64,000 bases of DNA from Saccharina japonica (GCA_008828725.1 MEHQ01000787.1:1-64000), one strand, 5' to 3'; shown: positions 1 through 11,544, counted from the first letter of the stretch. Made by a program: numbers and translations. The notes: generated by a model from the sequence alone, not told the origin.

Positions 1-661
1 GATCGGACGAGAAGAGGAAGACCATCATCGCACACAACTAAAAAAGCAACCAGCACACACACCACCATCACCAGCAAACACCACAACGACGACCATCACC
101 ACCACCGCCACCACCCCTGCCCCACGAGCCGCAGGAGCACCAGAAGTTGTTGTTGCTCGTAGTGGCTGGTGGTGGTTGGTGGTGGCTTCGTCCCGTGGTT
201 TGGTGGTGGTTCCTGGTACGCACTCGTACAGCAGCAGCAGCATTTTGTTTTGTTTTTTGATACACACCAGACCAGCGCTTGCCATATATTCCAGAACACT
301 GCTGCTGCTGCTGCTGCTCAGAGCTTGCTGCAGCACCGCAGTAAATGTGTGTCGTAGTTCTTGTTCGTGCTAGTTATAACAGTGGTATGCCTTACAGGAG
401 CATGACGTATATATCAGAAGAGAGCACTAAGTTGTACTCGCTCACGGAGGTGTAAGTGTAGAGTTATTTGCCACCGTAAGATGAGGACGAGCTCAGGAGA
501 TGTCGGCTGAGTCGAATCGATACCTGAGTGGGGAGTATGGGAGGTGTTGATCTAAAGTGTGTTCACGTTAAGTGGGAGACTGGAATGGAACGCGAGGTTC
601 TAAGGGGCAACACGGTGGATGATCGGACGAGAAGGAAGAGTCCAATTCGTCATCGCACACC
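1..661. repeat. Trinucleotide-rich tract with a direct repeat at each end
   Basis: The first 360 bases are rich in CAC/ACC and GCT triplets, which give long open frames made of His, Thr, Val or Leu runs that do not look like protein. The opening bases (1-38) recur in slightly changed form at 621-661, starting GATCGGACGAGAAG in both places. Bases 360-620 between them show no recognisable gene. This could be the edge of an element cut by the window start. No coding feature is supported. Confidence 0.4.
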
Positions 662-1170
662 CATCACAGTATAGATGGTCGGTCACAACCCTATTCAGTA
701 CGACGGAGAGACAACACCTGTGCTGCTGGTGATATATATATCCGGAGCATGATAACAGACCCACCAGTAGCGACACGACCCGCGCGGATAAGGTCAGGTC
801 TATGTGGTGGCGCCCACTCTTTATTAGATTCAGGTGCAGCTGTTGAGCTTCCTTGTCCGGTACACCTGGAGAGGAGATATAGCGAGTGAAAGTGCAGGAT
901 TTCGCTACGGGGTTGTCCAGAGGGAGTACTCGCGCGAGCTGGTGTGTAGTCGTTCTCAGTAGTGTGTAGTAGACTCTGTGGCGTTCCGGCGGGAGAAGTC
1001 CCATGTGCTTGACTTCTGTATAAGAGACTATGACTTATGGACTCGAGTGTTGTGTGATTTTTCTCATTCATTCTGCGGGAGAGCGAGGGCACCTTGTAAC
1101 AGTACAGGGGACACCTTAAATAAGAAACAGTAATAAGAAAGCCAAGGCTGGGGAAGAAACAGGCCTAATA
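662..1170. other. No gene recognised
   Basis: Open frames of about 130 codons exist on the minus strand, but two of them overlap in different frames and neither shows a domain or a believable composition. I see nothing else to annotate here. Confidence 0.3.
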
Positions 1171-1560
1171 AGAAGCAATACGAGCAAAAAGACAATACAA
1201 AAAAACGAATTCTGAAATGATTCAGATTTCTTAGTGTGCATTTTTCTCTGTACAAGGTTTTTGCGCTGACACGCATCGCTTAACAATACATGTTGGTGGG
1301 TGGTGTTGGTGATTGTGGGACTACCAGCCCAGGGACCAACCGACCTGATACCTGATACAGATTTTACAAAATACGAGCAAAAAGATAATACAACAAAAAC
1401 GAATTATGAAATGATTCAGATTTATTTGTTTACATTTTTCTCTGTACTCGTACAAGGTTTTGGCGCTGACACGCATCGCTTAATTAACAATAAATGTTGG
1501 TGGGTGGTGTTGGTGATTGTGGGACTACCAGCCGAGGGACCAACCGACCAACCCAGTAAA
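1171..1560. repeat. Tandem direct duplication, unit about 190 bp
   Basis: Unit 1 (about 1171-1352) and unit 2 (about 1368-1556) share the order ACGAGCAAAAAGA, GAAATGATTCAGATTT, GCTGACACGCATCGCTTA and GTGGGACTACCAGCC. A third, decayed fragment of the middle part lies at about 1596-1645. The unit has no convincing ORF. It is a local duplication of unknown origin. Confidence 0.7.
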
Positions 1561-1849
1561 TCTCTCACCCACCACGCACACCCATCAATTACCTGCCGGT
1601 CAGTAAAAAAAGGTTTATGTGCTGACCCAAATCGCTTAGAATAAAAAACGATCCCATCAATGACAATTAATTGCAGGAACACAGCAAAAAGAGAAGAGCC
1701 GCCAACGCAGTAGCTTAATGCAGTTAGGAGTTTGACCACTTGAAGGCGTCTGTCACGCTCCTCATTCCCACCGTTCTTGTACCTGGTATACACGTATTAA
1801 TAGTTCTACAGGTAATGCTGAGACTGCGGACAGATGGGTAGTTTTAGAG

Positions 1850-2512
1850 GGCGTAGGTCATGGTCAACATTTGTGTTTCAGGAGTCAGGAGTAGCGTATC
1901 GATCAAACGCCTTTTTCATCGCGAAAAGTGCCTCTTACTCAAACACAACTCGCCATACCCCTGGGACCCGAAGACGAATTTGAAAAATGGCAGTTTCTCC
2001 GGCTGCTGATACTGCTTTAACTCAGAGTTTCGACGAGGACGCCGAGCACTATTAAGAGTAGGTGCACCTACCTGGGCCTCTACTTCGACCGTCCGTAGCG
2101 TCCTACGTGGCCACCTTCAGCAGAGTGTAGATACCAAAAAGGACCTCCGAAACGATCAAAAGTCTTGCTGCGGGATGCTTTTTCGTTTCGTGATGCAAAC
2201 ACGGCAGCAATGCCTACGCTCCCTTGCAGATCCAAGAGGCCCAACACCTCCTAGAGGCTATAACGACCAAGCTATACGTATTATATAGGTCGGTCGGAGA
2301 TCTGAGCATTATTAGCACTGGAGCTGTGCCGTGCTCGGTAAGGAGTACTGATAACTGATACATACGTATATATGTGGTGTTATTATACCAGAAATACTAC
2401 AGTATTTCTACTATAATAGTATTGCTTCTGTAATAAAGTAATGAAGAAAATATATATGTTTTTCAACACTCAAGTCCTCTTTTTTTTTCATGGCCGATTG
2501 GGCCCCTTAACG
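1850..2512 (-). repeat. Dispersed repeat family A, near full-length copy
   Basis: Read on the minus strand, this copy starts at 2512 with a decayed form of the head TTAAGGGGCCCCTTCGG, followed by GGACTTGAGTGTTGAAAAA. It continues through a body that matches 50,583-51,260 and 14,010-14,545 over several hundred bases, including blocks such as GGTATCTACACTCTGCTG and AGTGCTCGGCGTCCTCGTCG. No intact ORF spans it. The head resembles a transposon terminus with a TTAA target, but no matching opposite end was found, so the class is open. Confidence 0.65.
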
Positions 2513-3594
2513 AGGCGTTTCGTTTCTGTTTATACCAATTTTCAGGTTTACAAAACATATTGATCAGGGTCGTTCCCAGGGTCCTTCAAGGCCGTGGTGG
2601 GTCGCTGAAAGCGCCTTGGGTTTGGGGGCTGTTTTCGTCGAGTTGACAATAGTGCCGCATGCACAGGTTGCCTACGTATTGAGCGAGAGCCTGAAAAACA
2701 AATCATGAGGCAATCAGGCGTTGAGCGATTGAGAGCTGTACATATCATGCAAGCTATGTATGTATTTACTACGGTGGAATGTAGAGTGAGTGTGGAACAG
2801 GTATTTATATGAATATATCCTCCATAAGTGACGCCGGCGCAGGTGTTCACCTGGTGACGATGCGGGCCTACGAAGTATCCGATATCCGAGGGATATACTC
2901 GTAGGATCGTTCTTTTCGAAACTGTAAATATCGGGGGGAAAACGAAATTTCGTTTTTGTTTCAGTTTTCGAGGACAACTTTTTCTGTAAAATTCGAAATA
3001 TTTACCTGTTACTACTGTAGGTAAATCACTGAAACAAGTCTCCATACGCGTACTTCGTACATACTTTATTATGCTACGAGTACAGTCAGTTAGATTGCTC
3101 TAAAAACAATTTATATTTTCATCTCTCTTGTTGGGTTACAATTATTCGTGTCAACTGCCTAAAACTAAATTAATAAGGTTTAAAATCGTAGAATAATCGC
3201 TATAATTAGAAAATTCGGGCGTGTAGAGCAGTAAAACAATCAACACAACGCTACGTAACAACAGAAAAACACGTACCTCGTATGTACGCGGTAACAACAA
3301 CTTCAAAGCAGGGGCGGGCACGCTGATGGGCCGTACGATACACGTAGTGTATTTTTCCCGCCTCGAAGTGCTACGTATGGCGCCGGTCTTTTCAGTAAGG
3401 GAAAACGTAACCCGGTTTGGAGCGTGCTTGTTTCCACCCGCACCGAACATCTCGCACATCCCATTCGTCGTACACGTTTCTCTGATGCCCCTATCAGCTA
3501 CAAAACAAGCTATGAAACGTTTGCTCACTCGCCGTACAGCACACAAACGAGCGAAATCCCCTTGGCACCCAGGGTCATGGTATTCCCCATGGGC
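2513..3594. other. No gene recognised
   Basis: A 165-codon frame (2548-3045, minus) and a 109-codon frame (3326-3655, plus) are open but show no family motif. About 75 bases near 2935-3010, around CGAAATTTCGTTTTTGTTTCAGTTTTCGA-like sequence, resemble 15,108-15,185, so part of the first frame lies in a dispersed repeat. That argues against a host gene. Confidence 0.3.
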
Positions 3595-4330
3595 TAACAT
3601 GGCTATTGCGCATGGCACGTCAAGGTACTTCATGGCACTTCAATGGCTCCCATGAACTGTCATGGTGCTTCATGACAATGTCATCACGGTGTCATTAATA
3701 TCCATTGCAATGACGTGGGGCTTCACGGCACGTTATTCCATGGCATGCCATGAAAAACACCATGGCATTACCATGATATCGGCCCATGACATTTCCATGG
3801 AAAGGCTCGTGGCATTTCCATGGCGTATGCATGGTGTCGCCATGGGGGGGGCATGGTATTGGTATTATAGTCCATGGTATCGCCTAAAACGCCAAGACAT
3901 CGCCATGACCATGCCATGACATGTCATGGCATTGCCACGACAGTCCGTGGCAACGCCACGGTAAACCACGGCAATCCGATGGCATACCTATGACATTGCA
4001 ACAGCAGTGTATTGCAACGCCATGGTTTGTTATGGAAATGCCACGAAACACGATGGCAATGGTATGATGGCCCATGGAAATGGCATGCCAACCCATTCAG
4101 GTTCATGGGAATTCGATGACGTACCATGAAGGTTTATGGGAATGTCATGTCATACCATTACATGACATGGTGATGCCGATGCCATGATGTAAACCTTGTC
4201 AAGCGTCATGGCAATGTCAAAGCATTGTCATGGCGTGTTGCCATGACGGTTTGCGATGGCAATGTCATTGGCCGTCATGGTGCGCCATGACCCATCCATG
4301 CCATTGTCATGGCATGCCATGAAAAGATCA
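3595..4330. repeat. Dense array of CATGGCA / TGCCATG motifs
   Basis: Over about 735 bases, variants of CATGGCA, TGCCATG, CCATGG and CATGACA recur every 8-20 bases on both strands. Spacing is irregular, so this is not a fixed-period satellite. Because the core is near-palindromic, any strand can fold into many short hairpins. It abuts sequence without the motif at both ends (TTGGCACCCAGGGTC before, AAAAGATCAAATAATG after). Open frames through it consist of Met, His, Gly, Ala and Trp runs and are not genes. Confidence 0.75.
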
Positions 4331-4473
4331 AATAATGCCAATCCCCGAGCAACTCGACGGTGCTGTGTCGATTGGACCATTATTCCATCGACAACTCTTA
4401 CTGTCTGTGTCAAGCAACTCCTCGTTCCGCTTTTCAGCAATAGCCGACATATTTCAGTAAATTCCACACCCCG

Positions 4474-5036
4474 CACAACTACAACTAATAGTTGTGCGCG
4501 ACCGCAACTACTCAGTAGTTGTCCCTAAACAACTAATTGCATAGGATTTTCACCCAGTAGTTGTCTGCAGACAACCCCAGTAAGTAGGTGCACAAGTTTT
4601 TCAAACAGTATTTGTCTGCGGACAACTAGTAGCACAACTTTGTCAAACAGTAGTTGTCTGCAGACAACTAGTTGCACAAGTTTTCCAAACAGTAGTTGTC
4701 TACACACAACTAGTTGCACAACTTTTTCGAACAGCAGTTGTCTACAGACAACTACTGTAGTTGCACAGCTTTTTCAAACAGTAGTTGTCTGCAGACAACT
4801 AGTTGCACAAATTGTTTAAACAGCAGTTGTCTACAGACAACTACAGTAGTTGCACAACTGTTTTAAACAGTCGTTGTCTGCAGACAACTAGTTGCGCAAC
4901 TTGTTCAAACAGTAGTTGTCTGCAGACAACTAGTTGCACAACTTTTTCAAACTGTAGTCTACAGACAAATAGTTGCACAACTTTTTCAAACAGTAGTTGT
5001 ATGGCAGACAACTACGAGTAGTTGTAGTTGTACAGG
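4474..5036. repeat. Palindromic minisatellite, block 1
   Basis: About ten imperfect repeats of roughly 42-60 bp are built on TAGTTGTCTGCAGACAACTA, a 20-bp near-perfect palindrome, joined by GTTGCACAACTTTTTCAAACAG linkers. The block opens with AACTAATAGTTGTGCGCGACCGCAACT and closes with GCAGACAACTACGAGTAGTTG. The same opening and closing phrases bracket block 2 at 5576-5785, so the whole array is a defined element and not a random slippage product. Each unit can form a stem-loop. Confidence 0.85.
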
Positions 5037-5232
5037 GTGTGCTGTTTTTGGACGGTAACGTGGACCTCATTCCTGAGGAGATCCCGAAGCTGGGCCATGA
5101 TGTGGTGCACACCAAGATCCCCGGGCGGTTGTCGAATCCCATTGCGGGGTTGGCACAGCTCGACGGCGTGTTTGGTCCTTTGGACCTCACCGGCGAAGTG
5201 GGGCCGGAGGCTGCAACAACAGCAAAATAGGA
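5037..5232 (+). CDS. Short coding-like ORF fragment of unknown function
   Basis: An open frame reads VLFLDGNVDLIPEEIPKLGH and continues through PGRLSNPIAGLAQLDGVFGP to a TAG at 5230-5232. GC content and codon use are more gene-like than the surrounding minisatellite. It has no own ATG after the array, and the frame runs upstream into the repeat, so it may be a captured exon or the 3' end of a gene fragment. No family recognised. Confidence that it is translated is low. Confidence 0.3.
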
Positions 5233-5575
5233 GAGTACTCCGGGGGAGGGGCCGCGCGTGATAGCGGCATGGCCGAGTTGCGATTATGTCTTGCTAGTCG
5301 AGAGGCCTTTAGAAGCTCGTCTTGTTTCTGACATTTGTCGACACGAATTAAAGTAATCTCTTATCATATGTATGATGCGGCATAATGATAGTGGGGGGGG
5401 GTAAGGTGCGGCGTTCGGTGGGGGTTGGGTATTGCGTTTTGTTTCACGCGTTCTGGTCGGCACAATCCCGAAAACAATATATAATATATGCAATCACGTG
5501 GAAGATGTAAAGGCCAATAGCAATGGTTTTCGTTGGGTGCGGCGACCGGGAATAATACATATTGAACAATGTACA
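5233..5575. other. Spacer between two palindromic minisatellite blocks
   Basis: This holds a run of nine Gs near 5393-5401 and otherwise unremarkable sequence. No gene is supported. Confidence 0.4.
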
Positions 5576-5785
5576 GGTTCAGGTTGTCCGCAGACAACAA
5601 TTAATCAGACAACTAATAGTTGTGCACGACCGCAACTCTTCAGTAGTTTTCCCTACACAACTAGTTGAGACAACTAGTTGCACAACTCGCTCAACCCGCA
5701 GTTGTCTGTAGACAACCAGTTGCACAAATTAGTCAACCAGGCAGACAACTACGAGTAACGAGTAGTTGTGGTTGTACACGGTGTG
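5576..5785. repeat. Palindromic minisatellite, block 2
   Basis: This is a shorter version of the array at 4474-5036. It opens with GTCCGCAGACAACAATTAAT and AACTAATAGTTGTGCACGACC, and ends with GCAGACAACTACGAGTAACG followed by GGTTGTACACGGTGTGG, close to the end of block 1 (GTTGTACAGGGTGTG). Only three or four units are present. An open frame (to 5998) follows it, as one follows block 1, but the two proteins are not alike. Confidence 0.8.
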
Positions 5786-7036
5786 GTAAATTCTGAAATG
5801 AAAGGCGCAACCTCAGCGACCGCGCGTAGAAGGTTTGGATTTGTCGATGGCGACGTGGCGGGTTTCAGAAATATCGGAGGGTCTAGCACGATGATATCAA
5901 TATCCCGACTACCAGTACCAGCCGCTACCGGCGGTGCCGCGCATATAACCCACATACGGGTTGTTCGTGTAAAATACCTAGACCCACGAAACTACTAGTA
6001 GTAAAGTCAGGAATAATAACAGCAGAAACAACCCAGAAAATATCGCAACATCCGCAATGCCCGGCCATGCAAGGAGAAGGTTGAGGCTGGGTGGGGGTAG
6101 CGTGAAATCTGACATCGCCCATAACTCTTACGTACCAATATGTATTTCAACACGCTTTGACCCGAGAAACGCGCGGGCGAGGAGGGCGAGGAGGGGATTA
6201 CAGTGCCTGACGACAGCAGTTAAGAATGTGGGTGCTGAACATTTAAGCCTTGAAGTTGTTTTCGGGGATTTTGACGAAATTTCAGCGAAGCATTTGTTCT
6301 ACACTCGAGGAGAACATAGTAATCGAAAATCGAGAAGTTGGGGGTGGTCGGCGGCGAAGAATCTTCAAGAATACTACAGTACACTGCGGCGCAGAAAAAC
6401 ACACGTGCCCAAACACCTACCAAGGTCGCATCAGGCACCGGACAGATAATAAGCTGCCCCCTCTCCAAAGTCGATCTCACAGCTGTCTTGTGTTTTAAGT
6501 CACACCAACACTTGATTTCTAAAAAACGATAAACACCAAACAAAACAAATCCCTTGTCTCACAAATTTCCACTGTCCAAACTAAAATGCCCATATTGCAA
6601 CACACAACACCTATCTATTACCGTAGGCTTGTTTAGTCGCTATCCTGTGGTTCAGCGGGAAACAGCAGCCTGCACTGCGTTGTGGCGGTCGATTTTGTTG
6701 GTGTGGGTCCGCGGCAATGGACCTGTCTAAATATTTGCTGGATCTGACCTCACCGCAGGTAGCCGAGACCCACCCAGTGTGGGCGTAAATAAACCCTTGT
6801 GGAGACATTGGACAACGCATCATACATGGGTTTTTAAGATGTTCGTGCACGCACATCCTTCCACTGCCCACCGATGCCAAGGCCATAGGCTCGCTTCGAT
6901 GAGCAATTGCCAAACCAGGCCTCGGGTTCGCTTTATGCCGATTTTGCCGACAGCCACCACGCGCTTCCACGTGCATATTTTGTTGTTTGACTGCGTACAA
7001 CGCTATTTCGTCCCATATACTACGTGTCTTGTTTTA
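5786..7036. other. No gene recognised
   Basis: Open frames at 5768-5998 (plus, 76 codons), 6057-6449 (plus, 130 codons) and 6611-7000 (minus, 129 codons) were read through. None shows a conserved motif, and overlapping frames of similar length exist on both strands. The 6057-6449 frame starts with an ATG and has mixed composition, so a real exon cannot be excluded. Confidence 0.25.
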
Positions 7037-7074
7037 GTAAGGCAACGCCCCTACGTTCGAAAAGGGGCAAATAT
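7037..7074 (+). repeat. Short dispersed repeat next to a foldback-like element
   Basis: GTAAGGCAACGCCCCTACG followed by TTCGAAAAGGGGCA recurs as GTAAGGCAACGTCCCTGCG and CTCGAAAAGGCGCA at 8689-8727. One copy sits immediately before the element at 7075 and the other about 350 bases past its end, so they may be parts of a larger unit. Confidence 0.55.
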
Positions 7075-8338
7075 GCAATTTTTCAAGGGTACGCGCGGTA
7101 AAGGTCGGGACGGGAAAATGTGGTCGGGACGGGAACGGTACGGTACGGGAATGGGAAACCGTCAGATTTTTCGTTCCCGACCGCGATGTCCCGACCGGTA
7201 CCATCGTCAGTTTCTGTTCCCGAGCTCTACCGTCCCGCGGTAATGGCTGTGTTCCCGTTCCTGACTGTTTCCCATCCCACTGTCTGCCCATTCCCGACTA
7301 TTCCCGTCCCGCTCTCCGCCCAGTCCCGACTATTCCCATCCCACTGTCATGTAAGTGATTCTCGTCCCATCCCGACCATGGGGCACAGCTTCTCCCATCC
7401 CGCATCTCACTATTGGGGCAGATATTCCCATCCCATTTACCGCCGATTTTTTCGTTTTCCCATCGCATGACCATGGATGGATGCAAGTGCGTATACTGCA
7501 TTTTTACTCGTATATTTCCGAACTATAAAAACAAATCGTCTACGCGCGAATATATATTTCCTTTTTTTTCCCCCTCTCGTTTTTTTTTAATTTTGAACAC
7601 GAACTTAAAATTTGTATCAACCATTCAATCGGCCCCGCTCACACTTCGCTATTTGAAATAATGGTACGGATGTGCTTCGGCGCTTCAAGCAGCGCCAAAG
7701 CAATCAGCCCCGGTTCCTGCTCCTATTGGTAGTGTTCTCGCAAATGTTATACTCGTCTGTCGTAGCATATCAATACGTCGAAGTCACAAGTCGGTAATGT
7801 AACTAGACACGTAGAAGCTACGAGGAGTACTATTGATAGTACTCGTACTCGAAGAAGACTTTTGATTATACTTCGCTCTTTTCAGCCGTTGTCTCCAGCC
7901 TGTGTTCCCGACCGTGTTCCCAACTATTCCTGACTGCGTTTCCCGACTGCATTTCCCGACCGTATTCCCGACCCGGTTCCCGACCTATTCCCGACCTATT
8001 CCCGACCCATTCCCGACCTATTCCCGACCTATTCCCGACCCGTTCACCGATCATTTCCCGTACCGCCGAAAAATGGTTCCCGTACCGTACCGTACCGCCA
8101 AAAATCGGTTCCCGTCCCGTCCCGTACCGCCAAAGAATCGTGTCTTCCCGTCCAATCCCGTCAACCAAATGGTTTCCCACCTTCCCGTCCCATTCCCGTC
8201 CCGCGGTAAACAGACGGGAACTTTTTCCCATACCGCCCCTCGGGAAGACCCAAAAAAAAATACGCCTGCGGCGGGCAAAACGGTCCCATCCCGTACCGCG
8301 CGGTGCCTTCGGCACCGCGCGTACCCTTGCAATTTTTG
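7075..8338. mobile_element. Foldback-like element filled with CCCGTCCC/TTCCCGACC repeats
   Basis: The left end reads GCAATTTTTCAAGGGTACGC and GCGGTA. The right end, as reverse complement, reads GCAAAAATTGCAAGGGTACG and CGCGGTG, so the ends are imperfect inverted repeats. Inside, 7100-7470 and 7890-8320 are dense in TCCCGT, TTCCCGACC and GGTACGGTACGG phrases, largely in opposite sense, with 7480-7880 as a plainer AT-rich centre. There is no transposase ORF. A hairpin GCGGTGCCTTCGGCACCGC lies at the right end. I read it as a non-autonomous element, but target duplications are not clear. Confidence 0.55.
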
Positions 8339-8490
8339 CGCACCAAAATAACGCCGTTAGATACATTGGAACTCCATTAAAACGGGGTCCGGGGCAGCTA
8401 AGCAGTAGTGGACAAACACTGTTAGTGGATCTTCCTAAGGTAGCTAATTAGGCACTCTGATTGGTCAAGCAAACACTGACCACTGGCATA

Positions 8491-8521
8491 GGGTTCGGGT
8501 TAGGGTTAGGGTTAGGGTTCG
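8491..8521 (+). repeat. Interstitial telomere-like TTAGGG tract
   Basis: The tract is GGGTTC followed by three GGGTTA units and GGGTTC. TTAGGG is the telomere repeat of many algae, oomycetes and animals. Ordinary sequence continues on both sides, so this is an internal tract and not a chromosome end. Confidence 0.8.
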
Positions 8522-9336
8522 ATCTGAGGGTCACACTACTACTTCCAAGACGAAACCCCCATTTTAAAGATCCACTATCATCACCCTTTGTCCACCGCTC
8601 CAGCTAAGATACGTCTTTAAAATGCCTTAGAGCCCTCTTTCAGTAGAGGCTTGTATGAGGCTGTTTCGTCCCTTACATGTCCTATTTTGTAAGGCAACGT
8701 CCCTGCGCTCGAAAAGGCGCAGTATAGTATTTTTTACCCACCAAGTTGCAGTAATACTAGATTCACTGCATGTGAGTGCGAATGGCCGTGGTTTGGCTGG
8801 AGTTTGAGCGGAGGTAACAGTTATACTACAAAGAAAACAACCAACACGAACACCTTACCTCCGATCACAACACAGCGGCGGTACTGCTGTACGCTGAACG
8901 TATGCAGCCCGTTGTGATTGTATTGCTGTTCTTCATGTTCCTCCCTGCCGGTGCATACACACACCCGCACTGCTGACTATGTGCGTTGAGCTGTGTCGCT
9001 GCATGCTATCAGATGTAGGTAGGTGTGAAAATACAAGATTTGACGTTGGATTGTGATGTGTAATTTGCTATATACGAGCTTGGCCAGCCACTATCAACTC
9101 AACATTTCAATTGCCCCTCCACTTTTTCACGCCGTTTTTTCTGTATAAGATAAAAAGACATTGGCACGTGCATCAGGGCGCCCGCATAATTGTTTTTCGG
9201 CACCTAACTATCTAAAATGGGTTTCGCGAACTACGCATTTTATTGGGGTTAGACGAGTATTGTTGTTTACGACCAAAACTGACGGAACGCAAGAAATTAA
9301 AGTTTAAAGGAGCACTACGCGACCCCACTGATTTGC
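8522..9336. other. No gene recognised
   Basis: A second copy of the short repeat seen at 7037 lies at 8689-8727. The rest has no ORF over 60 codons with believable composition and no further repeat that I can match inside the window. Confidence 0.35.
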
Positions 9337-9440
9337 CCTTTTTAAGGGGCCCCTTCGGTCAAAAAATAAAGAGTACTTGAGTGTTGGGAAAAAATGAAGA
9401 AAAAAAAAACGCATTTTTACAATACTATGTCTGGTATACA
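9337..9440 (+). repeat. Head of dispersed repeat family A
   Basis: TTAAGGGGCCCCTTCGGTCA is followed by GAGTACTTGAGTGTTGGGAA, an A-rich stretch and a weak match to CTGGTATAATAACACC. This is the same order as the head of the copies at 29,578 and 50,583, after which similarity fades. It is a truncated copy. Confidence 0.7.
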
Positions 9441-9480
9441 TTAACGCCATCAGAATATAAGAAATTTTCAAACTATTGTA

Positions 9481-9690
9481 GGTGTATCGTTAGCGATCAG
9501 CTGTTCGATGTTCTGCTCACTCGTTCATCCTCTCCGCTCTGTCTCCGAGGCTACCGTGCCGTACGCTAATCGAAATTTCGCTATCACTTCGCGACCTTTC
9601 ACTGTATCACTGCTGTACGATTATACTCGTACTACTTTCACCCGTGGTGTTTCACTAGAATTTTCTCGGAACGTTCGTTTTAGAACTACA
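9481..9690 (+). repeat. Dispersed repeat family D, copy 1
   Basis: About 210 bases match 45,075-45,285 in the same orientation. Shared blocks include GCGATCAGCTGTTCG, GGCTACCGTGCCGTACGCTA, GCGACCTTTCACTGTATCAC and TTCTCGGAACGTTCGTTT. No ORF is conserved. The element type is unknown. Confidence 0.75.
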
Positions 9691-11002
9691 GCAGTAACAG
9701 CAGTACGTATGTATGGTATGATACGTGTATGCGTTGTACATTAGACACTTATAAAACTCATGAGAAGCGCTTATTTGAGATATTTTGCCATTGAGCAACA
9801 TCGACATATGCGTATTCACAGTTAGTGCGATATAAAACTGAATATGCCATTATCTTCCGTATGCAACTCGGATAAAAAAACTCGAGTTGAACATGTAATT
9901 TTGTTTTGACAGTCCTGCCCCACCAGCCCTTGGAGGCAGTCCCGGCCCATCAGCCGTCTCGAGCTTCAGTCTTCTGTGGCACCTATGCAGCATGATACAG
10001 CAGCAGAGCAGTGTTTTACAGGGAGCAGGAGACAACTTGTTCAGATATTACTACCTGGTTTGCATATATCATACCACGCAGCGTCGCGGACCGCAATCAT
10101 ATGTTTCGGGCACACACGAGAATGACAAGAACACAACGGCGGCGGCGGCGGCAGCAGCGGCCACGGATACTCGTATACCTCGTACCTGGCATGTAGCAGT
10201 ACTTGTACGAAATTCGAAAAGTGTACGTACATATGATATGTACGAGGCTTTAAAATCTACGCGCCAGAATACAGTAGAAGCACCAACTACTTGGAAAACG
10301 TGTACCTGGTACATTGTTTGGGCGTGGTCGGAGTCTCGCCTTAGACAGACCGTACGTATACCTGTACGTGCCCTGCAAAGTCGTCGCTAAAGAATGCGCA
10401 GGAGGCCCGAAGCGACGGATGACTAACCCAAACGTCTGATGGTGTCCCAACACGCCATGCCATTCACGCTACAGCAGAGCAGCAGTACTCATAGTTTGTT
10501 GCAAGATGTCTCGAACAACTCTGCTTTGAAAAATCACCTTATCTCAGGATGGCCCACACCAGAACACATGGGAAAAGGCACAGCGCCCGACTCAGGTGAT
10601 CGTCAAAAGCTTCCTCCTCCCCCTCTCCCTCCTCCTCCTCCTCCCAACCCTCCTTCTCCTGGGGGCTTGAGGTACGCATGCAGGGGCAGGCACACCTTCC
10701 CTTCCTCGTTTGCGTTGCCTCTTTTTCGCCCCTGATATCACATCTACGCCACCCTTTCGGCCCTTTGCTCACGAAACAGAACAAATGTCGTGCGTTTTTC
10801 CCTAAAAAAAGAACACAAAATATCGAGTTGGTGGCTTTTTCCACCAACCCGATATTTGTAGGTCGTGCGTGCAAAATATCGCGATATTACGGCCATACCT
10901 GACGTTGGTATAAGACTCGATAGTCGCTTTTTTCGGAATATATTCGTCCATATCGCGATATTTTTGAGTTTTATATGTGTCTATTAACAACTTACTTTCT
11001 GC
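9691..11002. other. Microsatellite-bearing sequence, no gene recognised
   Basis: A GGC run lies at 10,137-10,160 and CTC/CCT runs at 10,612-10,650. Long frames crossing them are low-complexity on both strands. TATCGCGATA-like palindromes recur around 10,820-10,960. No protein family was recognised. Confidence 0.35.
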
Positions 11003-11363
11003 TTTTTTTTTCTTCTCCATCCCGTTTATTATATTCGCACTTCTGTCTTTCCCCCTCCCTATATTAGTCGTAACTCAGATCCGGGGTCACAAAGTAGGCT
11101 CCTCTCCCTCCTCCCCCACTACACGGTTCTTGTCTTGATTTTGATCGCGCAGAGGGTTCAGCCTTCCCAACGCTCGTCGATCGTCATCGAATATTGCTAA
11201 CGCGCGCTCTCGCGCTTTCTGCTTCGTAGTCAAGATATTTGTTTGCGAGAAAAAGTCCCTACAAGCATGCACTCGGGGGGGCTCGAACTCACCATCTTGG
11301 CTCTAACAAGCTTCGTGGTTTCTGCTATTTATAGCCTACCGGGGCGACCGGGTATATACTCTG
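11003..11363 (-). mobile_element. tRNA-derived SINE, near full length
   Basis: On the minus strand the element starts with a tRNA-like head (CCGGTCGCCCCGGTAGGC, then a B-box-like GAGTTCGAGCC at about 11,280). It continues through a shared body (AAAGCGCGAGAGCG, GGGAAGGCTGAACC, GTAGTGGGGGAGGAG, GATCTGAGTTACGACTA) to GGAGAAAGACAGAAGTGCGAA-type sequence and an A-rich 3' tail, seen as Ts at 11,003-11,012. At least five other copies lie in the window. Pol III A and B boxes fit a tRNA-derived SINE. The head is too altered to be a working tRNA. Confidence 0.85.
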
Positions 11364-11544
11364 TTGTTGCTAAAATCGTACGTTTGCTTTAGTGCAGTAC
11401 GTATGTATGGTAGTATACGTATATACGTTGTGGACACTACTGTTGCTGTTAAATACGTACTACTGGCTGTAGTATATACTAGTCACTTTACTGTTAAATC
11501 GTATACTGGCTGTACTATACTTCGTATATATACAATACTCGTAG

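Noticed and set aside
25..336. Coding frames near the left end
   Set aside because: These are products of CAC/ACC and GCT triplet runs open on several frames at once.
4480..5030. CRISPR-like array
   Set aside because: Repeats are imperfect, palindromic and without unique spacers of constant length, and the context is eukaryotic. It is a minisatellite.
8491..8521. Chromosome end (true telomere)
   Set aside because: Only about four units are present and complex sequence continues on both sides.
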